Below are positions 1 to 11,488 of a DNA stretch of 64,000 bases, in pieces. The notes under the pieces are model-generated. The model saw only the letters and a list, made by a program, of their open reading frames with translations. It had not been told where the DNA came from and ran no database searches. Source of the stretch: Allodiplogaster sudhausi (taxonomy: Eukaryota > Nematoda > Chromadorea > Rhabditida > Diplogasteridae); contig CALZFC010000086.1 of assembly GCA_945643635.1 (NCBI GenBank), positions 62,001 through 126,000 on the forward strand. The letters are read 5' to 3'. A program made the position numbers and the translations under genes. The number at the start of each line of letters is the position of its first letter. The first letter of the stretch is position 1.

Positions 1-476
1 AGACAGAAGCAGACGGAGAGGAAGTGAAGAAGCAGAAGAGAAAAAGACAGAGGAAGAAGAGACTCCCCTATCAGGTTGACACATTAACACATTAGCATCG
101 GGGAGAATAGAGAACGAGGAAGAGTGAGAAGTTGACAGAGACGCAGAGAAAAGAGGAAGAGATAGAAGAAGTTGACAGAGACGCAGAGAAAAGAGGTGAT
201 AGAGAAAAGAAAATGTTGTTGGTGACACTCAGAAGCACCAGCGGAACGCGCCGGGATTCACGTCTGGCCCTCCATGGCCCCGTGCTCCCCACACTGAGGC
301 CCCCTGGGCGAGGCTCATCCAGGTTCTTTTTTTTTTTTTGTTATTTCATTCGTTACTTTTGCGCAGCTTTTTTATTTATTTATTGTCGCTTTACTCTCCG
401 GTTGAAAATGGAAAGAAAAGTGAAAATATGCAAGGTAATTCAGCAGTAAGATTACATGTATGCATTAAATGGAAGT

Positions 477-519
<43 letters not shown>

Positions 520-1223
520 GAGAGAGGCTGAGAAAGTGAGGGAGAGATATCGGTGCTTTGGAAATGTTCTTTGTTTTGCTAGCGTCTAGTTCTCGTAATC
601 TCTTTTATGATTATGCATCTACAGTATTTTGATAGAGCAAGAGGATGACGAGTAGTCAAAGGATTATCAACTCTTTCGAAAGGGAAAAGAAAAAGAAATG
701 TCGTTGAGTTGACGTCAGCGGTGCAAAGTGATCATAATGAGATTATAATCCTCGTTTGGATATCTCTTGTTTAAAAGAAAAGGCGACTTCTGGCAACATT
801 TTCGGTCTGTTGGTATTAATGCCATTGGACATACCAAAAGCAACTTTAGTTGCCTGATTTTTGTGATTGATGCCATAGTTGTTTTAGTGTCTCTATTCCC
901 TTCTTCGCTTTCTCTTTAGCTGCTCATTCTTTTATTTTGCATTTCCTTTCGTTCTATTCCCATTTTCCTGGCAAAATGTGGGATGATTAAATTTGGGCGG
1001 TGTCTATGGTTTTTTTTTTGCTCTTCTCGTCCATCGACAGGAGGTTTCTTGTTGCTAACGAGGGAGAAGCAGCCAGAGGTCGAATACCCCATTCCTTGAT
1101 AGGCATGCTTTCTCTTTCTCTCATTCTCTGTTTCTCCCTCTCTCTCTCTCTCATTCTCTGTTTCTCCCTCTCTCTCTCTCATTCTCTGTTTCTCCCTCTC
1201 TCCCCTCTCTCAGTCTCTCTCTA

Positions 1224-1274
<51 letters not shown>

Positions 1275-1581
1275 TTCCCGTTAGATCTCTCATCAGCATG
1301 CATCCACACTTCTCCTTTTTTCCGCTGGCCAACCTAGTCATGATTGTAGAACTGGGCTGTCAGAAATGCTATATGTACATACATTTTTTGGCAGTGTACG
1401 TACGAAGAAAAGCTTAGAGCGAATGGGCATGAAATGGATGGCGGTTTAAGAAATTCATGAAATACTCGAACTGCCTGACAATGGAAAGATTATGAGTAAC
1501 AACTTTAATGTGCACGAATGAAGCCATGAGTCATTATATCGACAAATGAACAATCCAATACGTTAAGGTGAAAGGCCATTC
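1..1581. other. 5' flank of SLCO gene, repeat-rich, no gene seen
   Basis: No coding region can be supported here. The stretch contains GA-rich tracts near 478-560 and CT-rich tracts near 1110-1270, with 1216-1268 almost pure (CT)n. A promoter for the downstream transporter may lie here, but no TATA box or other element could be assigned with confidence. Confidence 0.5.
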
Positions 1582-4500
1582 ATGAGAGAAGAGGAAGGGA
1601 GAGAGAGACGAGAGAGTGAGAAAAAGAGAGAGAGAGTCAACGTGAATGAGTTAAGCGACAGCTTATGCCTGAACCTATCACATTGTCACGATTGGAATAA
1701 CAAACATCTTGAGAACCTTCTCCCTCTGTGTTCTCCTTCTCTCTCTGTCACTCGTCTTCTTCTTCCATCTGCTCTCTCTCCCTGTCTCTCTCTCTCTCTC
1801 TGTCTCTCTCTCTGTCTCTCTCTCTGTCTCTCTCTCTCTCTGCCTCTCTCTCTTCTCTCGTTCTCTCTGCAGGAGCGACAGCAACACGCATTGATAGAGA
1901 AGGAGATCAACGTGCTGGCTGCGGAATCTCAATGCGGAATGGGCAAGTGGCGGTATGTGATTCCTTGTTTGTGATGGCTGCTCCTTCCTTCTGAAGATGG
2001 AGTTCATTCCTTCTTCCCTTTCACAGGCCGGCCTGGCTGCAGCGCTTCGCCACTCGCCATTGGCTTCTTCTCTGGCTCTGCTGGTACTGCGCAGTCCAGG
2101 TAAGGACTTTTCTATTTATTCTCTATTAGCTTTACTATCCACCTTAGATAAATTGTGGTTTCAGGGATTGATTGTGAACGGTCTTGTGCCTTCGTCAATA
2201 TCCACAATAGAACGCCGTTTCAAGTTGTCCTCAAGTACGATTGGTCGGATTATACAGGTATTCACTCTTCCGCATTGAATGCTCTGGTCTCCTGATAATT
2301 ATCGTGGTTGAGTGCTATGACTTCGGCTACGTTCTGCTGTGCATCCCAGTGTCTTACTTCGGTGGAAGACATTCCAAACCTGTTGTTCTTGCTCTCGGTT
2401 CGTTTCCTTACAATTTATCATGTCGTGCTATATCGTTTAATTTTTATAGGTTTGATATGCATGTCCCTGGGCAGCTTCGTGTTCTCCTGGCCGCATCTCT
2501 TCTCTGGTTCTTACGTGGCTGGAGACGCGAGTGAGATTAACTATGGCCAGTGTGGAATCGACTCTCCCACAGGTGGCTGCTACATATTGTAACGTAGAGT
2601 ATTCATTCTTCCACAAATGATTTGAAAGAAGACATTCTGTCTCAGTGTTTTCTCCGGTGGAGGATGTGCAGTCTCCCTCGAACGAGTCTCTTCTCTCTTC
2701 TCCGTCTCGTCCTCCTCTGCTCAAGTCCATGGCTCTGGCAGCTGCACTCCGTGGGTGCCCGTCGCCCGAAAATCAGGTTAAACTCAAGATTATTTCTCTG
2801 TAACACGTGGTCGCGATGAAGTGACTGTCAAGGTATCTTTGATGTTCTTCTTTGATTGCAGCCAGGCAGCTTCCGCTTTGTGTTCCTCTTCTGCTTTGCT
2901 CATCTCTTGCATGGAATCGGCGCCACTCCCCTCTTCACCATTGGCGTCTCCTACATTGGTACACATATTTCTATTGTCCGTTTTATTTATTTATTTATTA
3001 TTTACAATGTTTCCCTTTTACATTACCATGGAAGGCATAAAATGACTTTTTTAAAATTAAATATATGTGTATGTACAGACGAGAACGTTGGCCCCGCGCT
3101 GTCTTCTCTCTTCCTCGGAATCTTCTACGCTTTCGCCATCTTCGGCCCTGCCGTCGGCTTCCTGGCTGCCGGAAACTTCCTGCAATACCACACGGACTTC
3201 TTGCACATGCCACCCGAACTCATGAAAGGGTTCCTTTTCATCTTCTACATAAAGAAGACGTATATAGTCATCGTTTCAATGGTCTAATAAATTCTTTTTA
3301 TTTAGATTTTTCTAACAAAAAAGCTAAAGAATATAATTAAGAGTGAAGGACCTGACGGAGACAGACCCCCGCTGGGTGGGAGCATGGTGGCTGGGCTTCC
3401 AGATTGCCTCTGTCATCGGCCTTCTCGCTGTGTTCCCTATTCTTATTTTGCCCAAAGTTCTGCCCGAATCTCTGAAATGGCATCGGTTAGTGCAACTCTC
3501 TGTTTCTTATTTCTTTTATACAGTCATTATCACTGTTTTGTAATGTTGATTAATTGATTAATGGATTAACTATAATTGTTTAATGCCAGAACTCGTCTGC
3601 GCGAGGAGACCTTGACTGGAAGCACGAAGAAGCGTACTCCGGAGTGCTGCGGAATGCCCTCGACTGCCAAGACTGCCGCTCTTTGCACGAGTACCTCCGC
3701 TCTTCATATCGATGGTCACTTCTATTTCTTATTTGACAGTATATTAAGCGTTCCTAGTAAATGAGAAACGGATTGTTCTAGATAAGGTTGTCTCTCACGC
3801 CTTGGCTGATTCTATGCCCGCTGTTACCGGACCGAGAAAGGGACCGTTGTGGTATCAGGTTAGCGTCATAGAATCTTTTTTAACATGCTCTCTCTCCCTC
3901 CTCTTTCTCCGCTTTATCTTTTCTCTCTCTCCTATATTTCTTTCTCTCTCGATCTCTATGTATGTCTCTCTCTCCCTCCTGTACTGTAAAGTATCCGTTT
4001 AGTTATGGCTTGATGTCCGCCACATCCCTATAGCCATCTACCGTATCCTGACAAACGGATCGTACATGCTGATTACTGTGGCAGTTGCTGTGGATGGTTA
4101 GTTAGACGTGTCTTATTCGTTTATGAACAGGAAATGTATGTACATATGTAGATGCATGAAAATAGGGCAGAAGGGATAAGAGTAAGGAATGTTGAAACGG
4201 CTGTCATTTATCCGGTATTTCTTCGAAGGCATCAATGGTTCCGAAGCGTCCGAATCCACCGTAGTTGTATGATCCCCGCTGGAAAGTGTAGCCACTCCTA
4301 ATTGCCTCTGGCGATCTGTGCAGCTGACCCGAGTGCCATGGATTGAAATGATTGGAGTGTTCGAAGAGAGGATCTTCCGCCTCCATTGATTCGTGATTCT
4401 GAGGAATACTGGGAATGGAAGTCTTCTCTGCCGAAGGATTCTGCCTTTCCCACTCGGAAGGCTTTGGGAAGGAGACTGAGGAAGGGAATTCTGGACAAGC

Positions 4501-5201
4501 GATGAGTTGATGAGAATGAAGATGAAGAGGGTGACGGAGAGATGCTGAAGGGTTCAAATCAAAAAGGAAAATGGAAGGTAGGAGAGAAGGGAGGAGAACA
4601 CTCACTCTATTGATCTTGCCTAAGCAAAAGAAGCTTGACTTGCCTGGCGAAGGGAAGGAAGTTGAGAGAGAAGAAATGGCAGAGAGGAAGAAGAGGAGCA
4701 TGCCGGACACCGCTGAGGATTCTAGTGGACTGGCCAAGCAAGCGGATCCCCTGCTAGACTGTTCTACTGTCATTGGGATCATGCTTATGATGCTCAGTTA
4801 TGAATTCTCTGATTCTCCTCTCTGTTATCTCTCTCCCTTCTTTAACGTCTTTCTATCCCTCCTCTATCTCTCCACTCTCTCCCCTCTCCTCTCTCTATCT
4901 TTCCCTCTCTTTCTTCATTGTCTGGATTGGCTTGTTGTTAATGGAGCCGCAAATTGATGTCAATGCCTTTTTCCAAGTAGAAGAGTTGAGCAGAGATATA
5001 ATTATTGCGTGATCGTTAAAATAATGTCCTGCAGGACTCGTGGTGACTGGTGCTTCATCCTTCATGTCCAAGTACCTCGAACGACAGTTCAGCGTTGCTC
5101 CCAGCAAGGCCAACGTACTCATTGGTATCTTTCATCGCTATTCTCTCTCTCTCTCTCTCTCTCATTTCTCTCTCTCTCTCATTTTTCTCTCTCTCTATCT
5201 G

Positions 5202-5273
<72 letters not shown>

Positions 5274-6642
5274 AGGTTGCGTGATGGTTCCGATGGCCGG
5301 AGTGGGTACAATGATGTCTGGTTTCATAGTGCAGCATTTCCGTCTGTCGTGTGCTCAGACGCTGAAGTTCTCGATGCTTCTTCTGGTGGTTTCCGTGATG
5401 CTCACTCCAATGTACCTCATCTACTGTGACCACGATCCTCTCGTCGGAGCGGAAGTCCATTATCCGGGGAGGTCAGGAAGAATTGAACACTATGAACAGT
5501 TGAAGAGACACTTGATTTAATGCAGAATGATGAATGCTTTGCAGCGTGGACGAGGCGTGGTCCTTGAACGACTCTTCTCATCTGCCGACTCTTCTCTCCG
5601 AGTGCAACTCCCTGTGCGACTGCGTGGAGAGTGAATACCAGCCAGTCTGTGCGGAGCTGCTCTCCGGCAAGCAGATCAGTTTCTATTCTCCCTGCTATGC
5701 TGGCTGCCCTGAGAAGTACGAACCTCAGAAGAAGGTTAGCCGCGTCTCTCGTTTGCTTAATTCTCTATATCCTCTCTTGCAGTTCTACAGCAACTGTTCT
5801 TGTGCACCTACGAATACAAAACGAGGCTACCGAATGGTAAAACGAGGATTCTGCGAGAGCAAATGCACGGGTGCGTTTTGGTCATTCCATTAATGCTATT
5901 TCTTTACTTCTCTCGCAGGCCTCTTCGCCTTCCTTGCTCTCTTCGCTCCTCTTTCTTTCTGCACTTTCGCCATTGGCGTCCCTCTCATTATTGTCGTTTT
6001 AAGGTCAGTTTACAGCGTATTTTTACTTTATTATTTGCCACAGATTATCATTTTGTATTTTCTATACTTTAACGGTACCAAGCAGCACTTGACTGCAGAA
6101 CAGTTGACTACGCGGAACGCTCCTTCGCATTGGGCATCCAATGGATTCTCGTGAGAGTCATCGGAACGATCCCAGCTCCGGTTCTCTTTGGATGGATGTT
6201 CGATGTCTCTTGCACTCAACAACAAAAGGACGCGTGCTCCGGAGAGGTTCCACTTTGGAAGACTCTTCCTTGCTCTTCAATGAATCATTCAGGATGGAAG
6301 TTGCATGCTGTACAAGAACAAGCGACTCGCTGAGCTCTTCCTGACCTTCTCCGTCGTCGGCCAGGTTGGACTATTCCATGGCCAACCGAAGTAGTCTCTT
6401 CTTCCTTGTAGATGATCGCCCTCGTTCTCTTGCTCTGCGTCCTTCTCTTCTTTGCCAGTTCTATGAGAGATGACCCTCTGCCGGATGCAAGAGAAGCAGA
6501 GACAGCGAGAGAAGAAGAGGACGACGAGGGCGCAGAGGAAGAGAGAGAAGCGAGAGAGAACGACGAATCCAGACAAGAGAATGACGAGGGACTGCCCATG
6601 ACATCACTGAAGGCACTCGAGACTGATGCGTTGATGGCTTGA
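1582..6642 (+). CDS. Solute carrier organic anion transporter (OATP/SLCO), 21 exons, about 821 aa
   Basis: OATPs are 12-TM plasma-membrane exchangers for bile salts, steroid conjugates, eicosanoids and thyroid hormones. The family is shown by STIERRF after the first TM, GIGATPL near TM4, DPRWVGAWWLGF in TM6, the RILTN segment before TM7, a large extracellular Kazal-type loop between TM9 and TM10 (5545-5870, including CNSLCDC and SPCYAGCPEKY), and FALGIQW before TM11. The exons I place are 1582-1641, 1873-1952, 2027-2099, 2165-2257, 2313-2397, 2450-2588, 2629-2776, 2862-2958, 3079-3229, 3342-3485, 3590-3714, 3782-3858, 4003-4096, 5035-5124, 5276-5471, 5545-5734, 5783-5870, 5919-6003, 6099-6246, 6293-6364 and 6412-6642. 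They sum to 2466 nt in one open frame with all phases consistent. The tail is acidic and cytoplasmic, as is usual. The first exon (a basic N-terminus from ATG 1582) rests only on phase and a fair donor. Intron 14 is largely (CT)n; intron 13 hosts an antisense gene. The substrate cannot be predicted. Confidence 0.93.
4204..4701 (-). CDS. Putative small secreted protein nested antisense in an SLCO intron (122 aa)
   Basis: I do not recognise this gene. Exon 1 (4701-4620) starts with ATG and encodes a signal-peptide-like stretch, MLLFFLSAISSLSTSFPS. Exon 2 (4490-4204) encodes a hydrophilic Ser/Pro/Glu-rich region and a Gly/Tyr/Phe-rich end (YNYGGFGRFG) before TGA. The exon 2 frame with protein-like composition joins exon 1 only if the intron begins at GC (TTAG|GCAAGA, close to the usual GC-donor consensus). 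The exons then total 369 nt. A GT donor 14 nt downstream (GTGAGT) is the alternative; it puts exon 2 in another frame that stops near 4113. An upstream in-frame ATG at 4782 would hide the signal peptide. The gene lies wholly inside SLCO intron 13 on the opposite strand. A peptide-hormone precursor is possible, but I see no clear dibasic cleavage layout, so function is unknown. Confidence 0.55.
   Translation of the reverse strand: MLLFFLSAISSLSTSFPSPGKSSFFCLGKINRVSVLLPSLLPSIFLFDLNPSASLRHPLHLHSHQLIACPEFPSSVSFPKPSEWERQNPSAEKTSIPSIPQNHESMEAEDPLFEHSNHFNPWHSGQLHRSPEAIRSGYTFQRGSYNYGGFGRFGTIDAFEEIPDK
5214..5273 (+). repeat. (CT)n microsatellite in an SLCO intron
   Basis: About 60 nt of nearly pure CT runs straight into the acceptor CTACAG of exon 15. 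On the sense strand it therefore serves as an expanded polypyrimidine tract. Confidence 0.9.
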
Positions 6643-6677
6643 GGAGTCTGCTTCTCTGACACTTTCGTCTCTCTCCT

Positions 6678-6720
<43 letters not shown>

Positions 6721-8177
6721 TTCTCCCTCTCCTTTTCATCTTTTATCTCTCTTAGTTATTCATTGACTCTCATTTGAATAGTAGAGTCTTGTTTGTGACT
6801 AACTGTAGTATCTAACAAGTTTCCTTGCTGCGACGAGGAATCTACTAAATATGGCAGTGCAACGAAATTCCACGAACGAAATTCAACTCTCCTCGCTGCA
6901 CATTCTCGGGTTCTCCGCACGCGTTGATCACAAAAACAATTTGACATACTTCAAGTTTTCATTTCTTTGTTGTCGCTGCTTTCGATTCTTCTCTTAATGT
7001 AAGAATGAATCGTGTTGAATGCTTTAAGCAGAATCTGCTAGCTTCTAACGTGTACTCTCTTAATACTAATAATATTCTCTCCTCTCACACATCGACCACT
7101 CTGCTTCTCTAGCAAATATCAGTGGAGGGCCAGCCACCCGAGTCTCTTCCAGGTACACCTGCATCCGGTATCTTCTAAGTTATGAACCGCTCTGAGGATT
7201 CTGTCTTTCTTCTACTTATCTTTGTAGCTTTCTGGTCTTACTCTCTCTTACTGTCCCTCCCATCTCTTGGTCTCCCTCTCTCTCCTATATCTCCCTGTTC
7301 CCTCTCTTGCTCTCCCTCCCCAGCTCTCCCTCTCTCTTTCTCCTCGATCTCCCTCTCTCTCTCCTCGCTCTCACCTCACAAGCTCACCCTCTCCCTCACT
7401 CTCTTCTCTTGCTCTCCCTGTCTCTCTCCCCTCGCTCTCCCCTCACTAGCTCTCCTTCTCTCTCCTCTCTTGCTCTCCCTCTCTGCTTCTCCCTCTTCCT
7501 CCCATGCTTTGACCATTCCGTGCAATGCTCTGTCATCTGCAATGCGCCTTCTTCTCCCTGCTCCGTCTAGAAAACGCATTTGTAGCCGCTCTCGATAGTT
7601 CTTTTGTTTTCATGTTGCCTTTTCATTTTTCCCAACGGGCTTCTGTTTGCTTTTACTCTTTTTTCCGACTCTTCTCAGTTTCCTACAATTACTTTAGCCC
7701 AATTAGCTGTGATCGGTAACTAATGTTGCATAGGAAGGCTGGTCCCAGTATTGCAAAGACTGCTGATATCCTGTAGAAACCGATGAGATATCTCGTTCTC
7801 GTACTGTCTCGGTGGCAAATAAAAGATTTAAGATCAAGGCTTATTCCTCATACTGCTCAAATTTCTATTCCCAAGTTAATGCTGTGAAGGAAAGATGGAC
7901 TGCACGTGAAATGCTTAGCTTTCAGCTACTAAATATAGTCATTTTCTAGAGATTTATTGAAAGAATGACAAGGCTGGGATGATTGTCGATTTCATGGCTC
8001 AAACTTGTGCTGCCGAAGGCCGATTAGCGGAGGACCTGCTGCTTGGCAATGGAAAGCTTCTCTTCCGTCGAGAACTTCCGCTGCGAGCAAATAATTCATT
8101 CAATTATGGTCATTTACGAAAGAAAACTAATGTAGAATCTACTTTTAATTCATCAAACAGTTGATGAATAACTATGA
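6643..8177. other. Intergenic, CT-rich
   Basis: This covers the 3' flank of the transporter. It has CT-rich blocks at about 6664-6740 and 7240-7500 and unique AT-rich sequence from 7600 on. Open frames inside the CT blocks are compositional (Leu/Ser/Pro runs). I see no supported gene. Confidence 0.5.
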
Positions 8178-8443
8178 TTAAGCAATAAAGTAAACAATAA
8201 TTAAGCTGAATACAAAAGTAAGATTAGCAGCTTCGAGGGTGCTCGCAGCAACTCGTGCGGCTTCCCTATCCGCTCTCATCGCCGCGATGTGAACTGCACG
8301 GGCAAGGAGACGGGAACGAGCCCCTTCCAGCAAGAGCCTGAGTGAGTGCACAATCAAAGTTACGCCAATCAGGACATTCCAGATTGTTTCATAAAAAAAA
8401 AGATAGGTAGCGTACACGGACAGGACCACGTTCCCAACTTCCG
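8178..8443 (-). CDS. Putative membrane-protein exon, function unknown
   Basis: The minus-strand frame is open from about 8443 to a stop at 8178. It encodes one long hydrophobic segment (VVLSVYATYLFF and onward), an Arg/Ala-rich amphipathic stretch (RSRLLARAVHIAAMRADREA) and a second hydrophobic C-terminus. There is no ATG at the left end and a stop lies just upstream in frame. If real, it is a terminal exon preceded by an acceptor such as the AG near 8444, with its start exon not located. The plus strand of the same DNA also has a short open frame, so the strand is not certain. I recognise no family. Confidence 0.3.
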
Positions 8444-8971
8444 CGGCAGTTCCCAGTCTCCGTCCAATTTAGATCCCCTGAAAGGCATTATCATTTAATT
8501 CTAAGAAATAAAATTATAGAATGACTCTAGTCGCGTCCTTCTAAAACACTAATTGCTCCAACTCAGTAGTATTTTCTGAAGAAGTGGATCGTGAGGAAGG
8601 CGAGGCGAAGTGGATCGGAGACATTTCACCCTTCCTCTACAAAACAAACGGAAGAAGTCTCTGCTTTTGTTTCATTGTCACTAACAATTTGTCTCCTGGC
8701 ACATGAGGCGAGGAGGGAGAAGAAAGAAAAGAGAAATACGAAAAGAGGGAAAGAGACGACCGAAAGACGTTCCATTCAATGCCGAAATAAAAATAAATAA
8801 TAAGACAATTAATAACACTGCAGTGCACTTTCGTGCTGCTGAAGAAGACCTTTTTAAAGTTCTTGATACAGTTGACACGTATTAAATTACAAGAAATTCA
8901 AATGCTAATCGTAAGAAAAAGAATTAACGAGACTTCCAAACGGTTTTCTTCGTCATTCTTCTTCCCATCTC

Positions 8972-9183
8972 ATGCAGTGTTTGGTTGCCTTCGTCCTTTT
9001 CTTCCCCACTCTCCTTTTCGCTCTCGCCTTGTGTGCTAAGAAGAAAGAGGAGGTCGTTTAACCATTCAATAATTAAGTTAGATTTTTGTCGCAAAATAAA
9101 ATAAGTTCCACCATCTTTTCCAGCAGCAGCCAGAGGAGAAGAAAAAAGAGAAAAAGAAGGATTCTCCGAAGTCTCAGAAGTGA
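8972..9183 (+). CDS. Putative 46-aa protein with hydrophobic N-terminus and Lys-rich tail
   Basis: Exon 1 (8972-9052) starts with ATG and reads MQCLVAFVLFFPTLLFALAL followed by CAKKKEE: one transmembrane helix or signal anchor and a basic end. A 71-nt GT-AG intron follows. Exon 2 (9124-9183) reads QQPEEKKKEKKKDSPKSQK and stops with TGA. Both exons are in phase. The layout resembles tail-exposed single-pass microproteins of the ER or plasma membrane, but I know no homologue. It could also be the end of a longer gene whose upstream exons I missed. Confidence 0.45.
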
Positions 9184-9443
9184 GCTCTCTCCAGATATTA
9201 ATTAAAGAATTCTCTATTAACAAAGAGCACATTAATGCATGAAATAAAGAATGTTTCTAAAAGTGACTTATTATTTTGAGTAATTCGCCGAAGAGGGCGA
9301 ATAAAGCGACCGCCAAGACTCCGCTTAGTTCTTTGTAATCATTTTGTCAACAAACTCTGTGTTGTTTGTCCATTTTCTAAACTGTCTTCTCCAAAGAAAA
9401 GTCTGGATTTCAGCGGTCTGCGTAACAGTTGACTCCTCTGTAG

Positions 9444-11016
9444 ATTTGGATGAGGAAAATGCCGAGGTCACTCTATCTTCCACGTTTCTTTCTATAGAAA
9501 TCCAATATTTCCTTAAGGGCGTAGAAGTCAGAGTCATCGACATTCCGCCAGAGGCGGTTGAGGTATTCAAGAAAGCCGTTAAAGACATTAAAAAGGTCAG
9601 TCGAGGAAGTGGTTACTGTAAGCGTGATTACTGAGGGACGGACAGGTGGAGGAGATGTGACCGTAATCCTCTTCAGCTCGGAGTGCCTGGGTTGGCGGCA
9701 GAGTACGAGGCGGTGAAGAAGGAGACGCCAGCAGCGAAGTCGCATGTGGCATTCGACAAGAACGAGGAGAAGAATCGATACAAAGGCTCGCAGCATCAGA
9801 CTCCTCAATCCCTTCATGATCTCATTGCAGATATCGCATGCGAAGACGAGACGAGAGTCATCTTGAAGTGGCCCCCCTCACATGCGGACGACTACATTCA
9901 CGCCAACTGGAGCACCACTGCCGACGGTCGCAAGTACATCCTCACGCTGGTCAAGAAGATGGATGAAGAAAGAGAGGGCGAGAGAACGAGAGAGAATGAG
10001 AGAGAATGACAGAGAGAATGAGAGAGAATGACAGAGAGAATGAGAGAGAATGAGAGAGAGAGAATGAGAGAGAGAGAATGAGAGAGAGAGAGAGAATGAG
10101 AGAGCGAGAATGAGAGGGAGAGAGAATGAGAGAGAGAATGAGAGAGAGAATGAGATAGAGAATGAGATAGAGAATGTGAGAGAGAATGAGAGAGAGAATG
10201 AGAGAGAGAGAATGAGAGAGAGAATGAGAGAGAATGACAGAGAGAATGAGAGAGAATGAGAGAGAGAGAGAATGAGAGAGAGAATGAGAGAGAGAGAGAA
10301 TGAGAGAGCGAGAATGAGAGGGAGAGAGAATGAGAGAGAGAATGAGAGAGAGAGAGAATGAGATAGAGAATGTGAGAGAGAATGTGAGATAGAATGAGAG
10401 AGAGAGAATGAGAGAGAGAAATAGAGAGATAGTGATACAAGAGGTGGGTGAGGGCGTAACAGAGAAGAGTTTGTGAGGGTTAGAGATGAAGGGTTTGCAG
10501 GGTCCAATAGACAAGACGTCGGAAGACTTCTGGAGGATGGCGTGGCAGGAGAAGGCGATTCTGATGTTGTGCTGCGTAGAAGAGGGAGGGAAGAGGAAGT
10601 GTGTCCAGTACTGGCCAAGGAAGATCGGCGAATCGGCCAGGCTTTTTGCATTATTACAATCTCTCATTTTTAATTCAATTGTTAAAAATGACTTCGGTTT
10701 GATTCAGATGACCTTCGACGAGTTGACGATTGTGTGCATTGACAAGAGGAAGAAGAAGGAGAAGGGAGTCAAGGGAATCACCATCTCCACACTCCAGATA
10801 TCAGACGGGAAGGTACAGCAGCGAAGACTTCGCCTTGCCAGTCCTTTCCCTCGCAGGAGACGCATACTCTGGAGCACGTTCACTGGAAGTCGTGGCCAGA
10901 CAAATGAGTCCCGCGCAGCTTCCTCGATGCTTTCGCCATCATACAGAGATCTCGACTCGCCGGCAGCCCCATCATTGCTCATTGCTCGGCTGGTTAGAGA
11001 AGCAGAGAGGAGAGGG

Positions 11017-11061
<45 letters not shown>

Positions 11062-11185
11062 AAGGGTGAAGTGCCATCTAGGAATCGGTCGCACGGGTAC
11101 GCTGGTTGGTCTGGACATCTTCTGCTCGCGCCTCGCTGCCGGAGAACCCGCAACTCTTAAAGAGGTCTAATCTGTTTCTCCTCCC

Positions 11186-11216
<31 letters not shown>

Positions 11217-11488
11217 CACTCTCTCTCTCTTCTCTCTCTCCTCTCCTCTCTTTAGTCAATCATCGAGCTCCGTCGTTGCCGCGAGGGTTCAGTGCAGACG
11301 GAGTCACAGTATGTGTTCATCGCCCGTGCCCTTGTCGAACTCGCCATCCACCACAAGGTTCATCTCTGCATTCTTCATCTCTTCCATCTGAACTGATTAG
11401 AAAGTAACAGATTGGAATTGAGATCGTGAAGCCGAATGAAGCTCGGAAGTTCCTGAAGCAGTACACGGCATACACAAAGAAGACCTAG
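9444..11488 (+). CDS. Classical protein tyrosine phosphatase, interrupted by an in-frame TGA
   Basis: This is a class I Cys-based phosphatase domain that hydrolyses phosphotyrosine. Motifs in order are the KNRYKD start motif (exon 9677-9785, then 9831), [20 protein letters not shown] and YWP (exon from 10501), WKSWPD (10884-10901), the P-loop HCSAGIGRTG split by a (GA)n intron between about 10993 and 11084, the Q-loop region VQTESQY, and the stop at 11486-11488. The P-loop Cys and Arg are present. TGA at 10905-10907 falls in frame exactly where WPDxGVP has Gly; the following codons read VPRSFLDAF, so the frame resumes perfectly. Unless this is a sequence error, the protein ends before the catalytic Cys. 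Two joins appear to use GC donors (9786-9830 and 10636-10707). The first exon is not located: 9444-9595 fits the N-terminal helix but has no ATG. Receptor or cytosolic type cannot be told. Confidence 0.85.
9968..10436 (+). repeat. Degenerate (GAGAGAATGA)n array inside a PTP intron
   Basis: About 470 nt of GA-rich repeat with recurring GAGAGAATGA units fills most of the 551-nt intron 9950-10500. The two strands give long low-complexity open frames that are not genes. Confidence 0.9.

Noticed and set aside
34..1224. Several short open frames near the left edge
   Set aside because: They are dominated by GA/CT repeat translation (RERERE, LSLSLS) and show no domain or exon structure.
9878..10667. 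Minus-strand frames of 180-257 codons rich in Ser, Leu and His
   Set aside because: They read the GAGAGAATGA array in the PTP intron; no frame has non-repeat composition apart from shadows of PTP exons.
11032..11090. Altered PTP signature read as [10 protein letters not shown] from the continuous frame
   Set aside because: The sequence before GIGRTG is a (GA)n intron ending CATCTAG; splicing from GCTCGGCTG|GTTAGAG restores the canonical HCSAGIGRTG.
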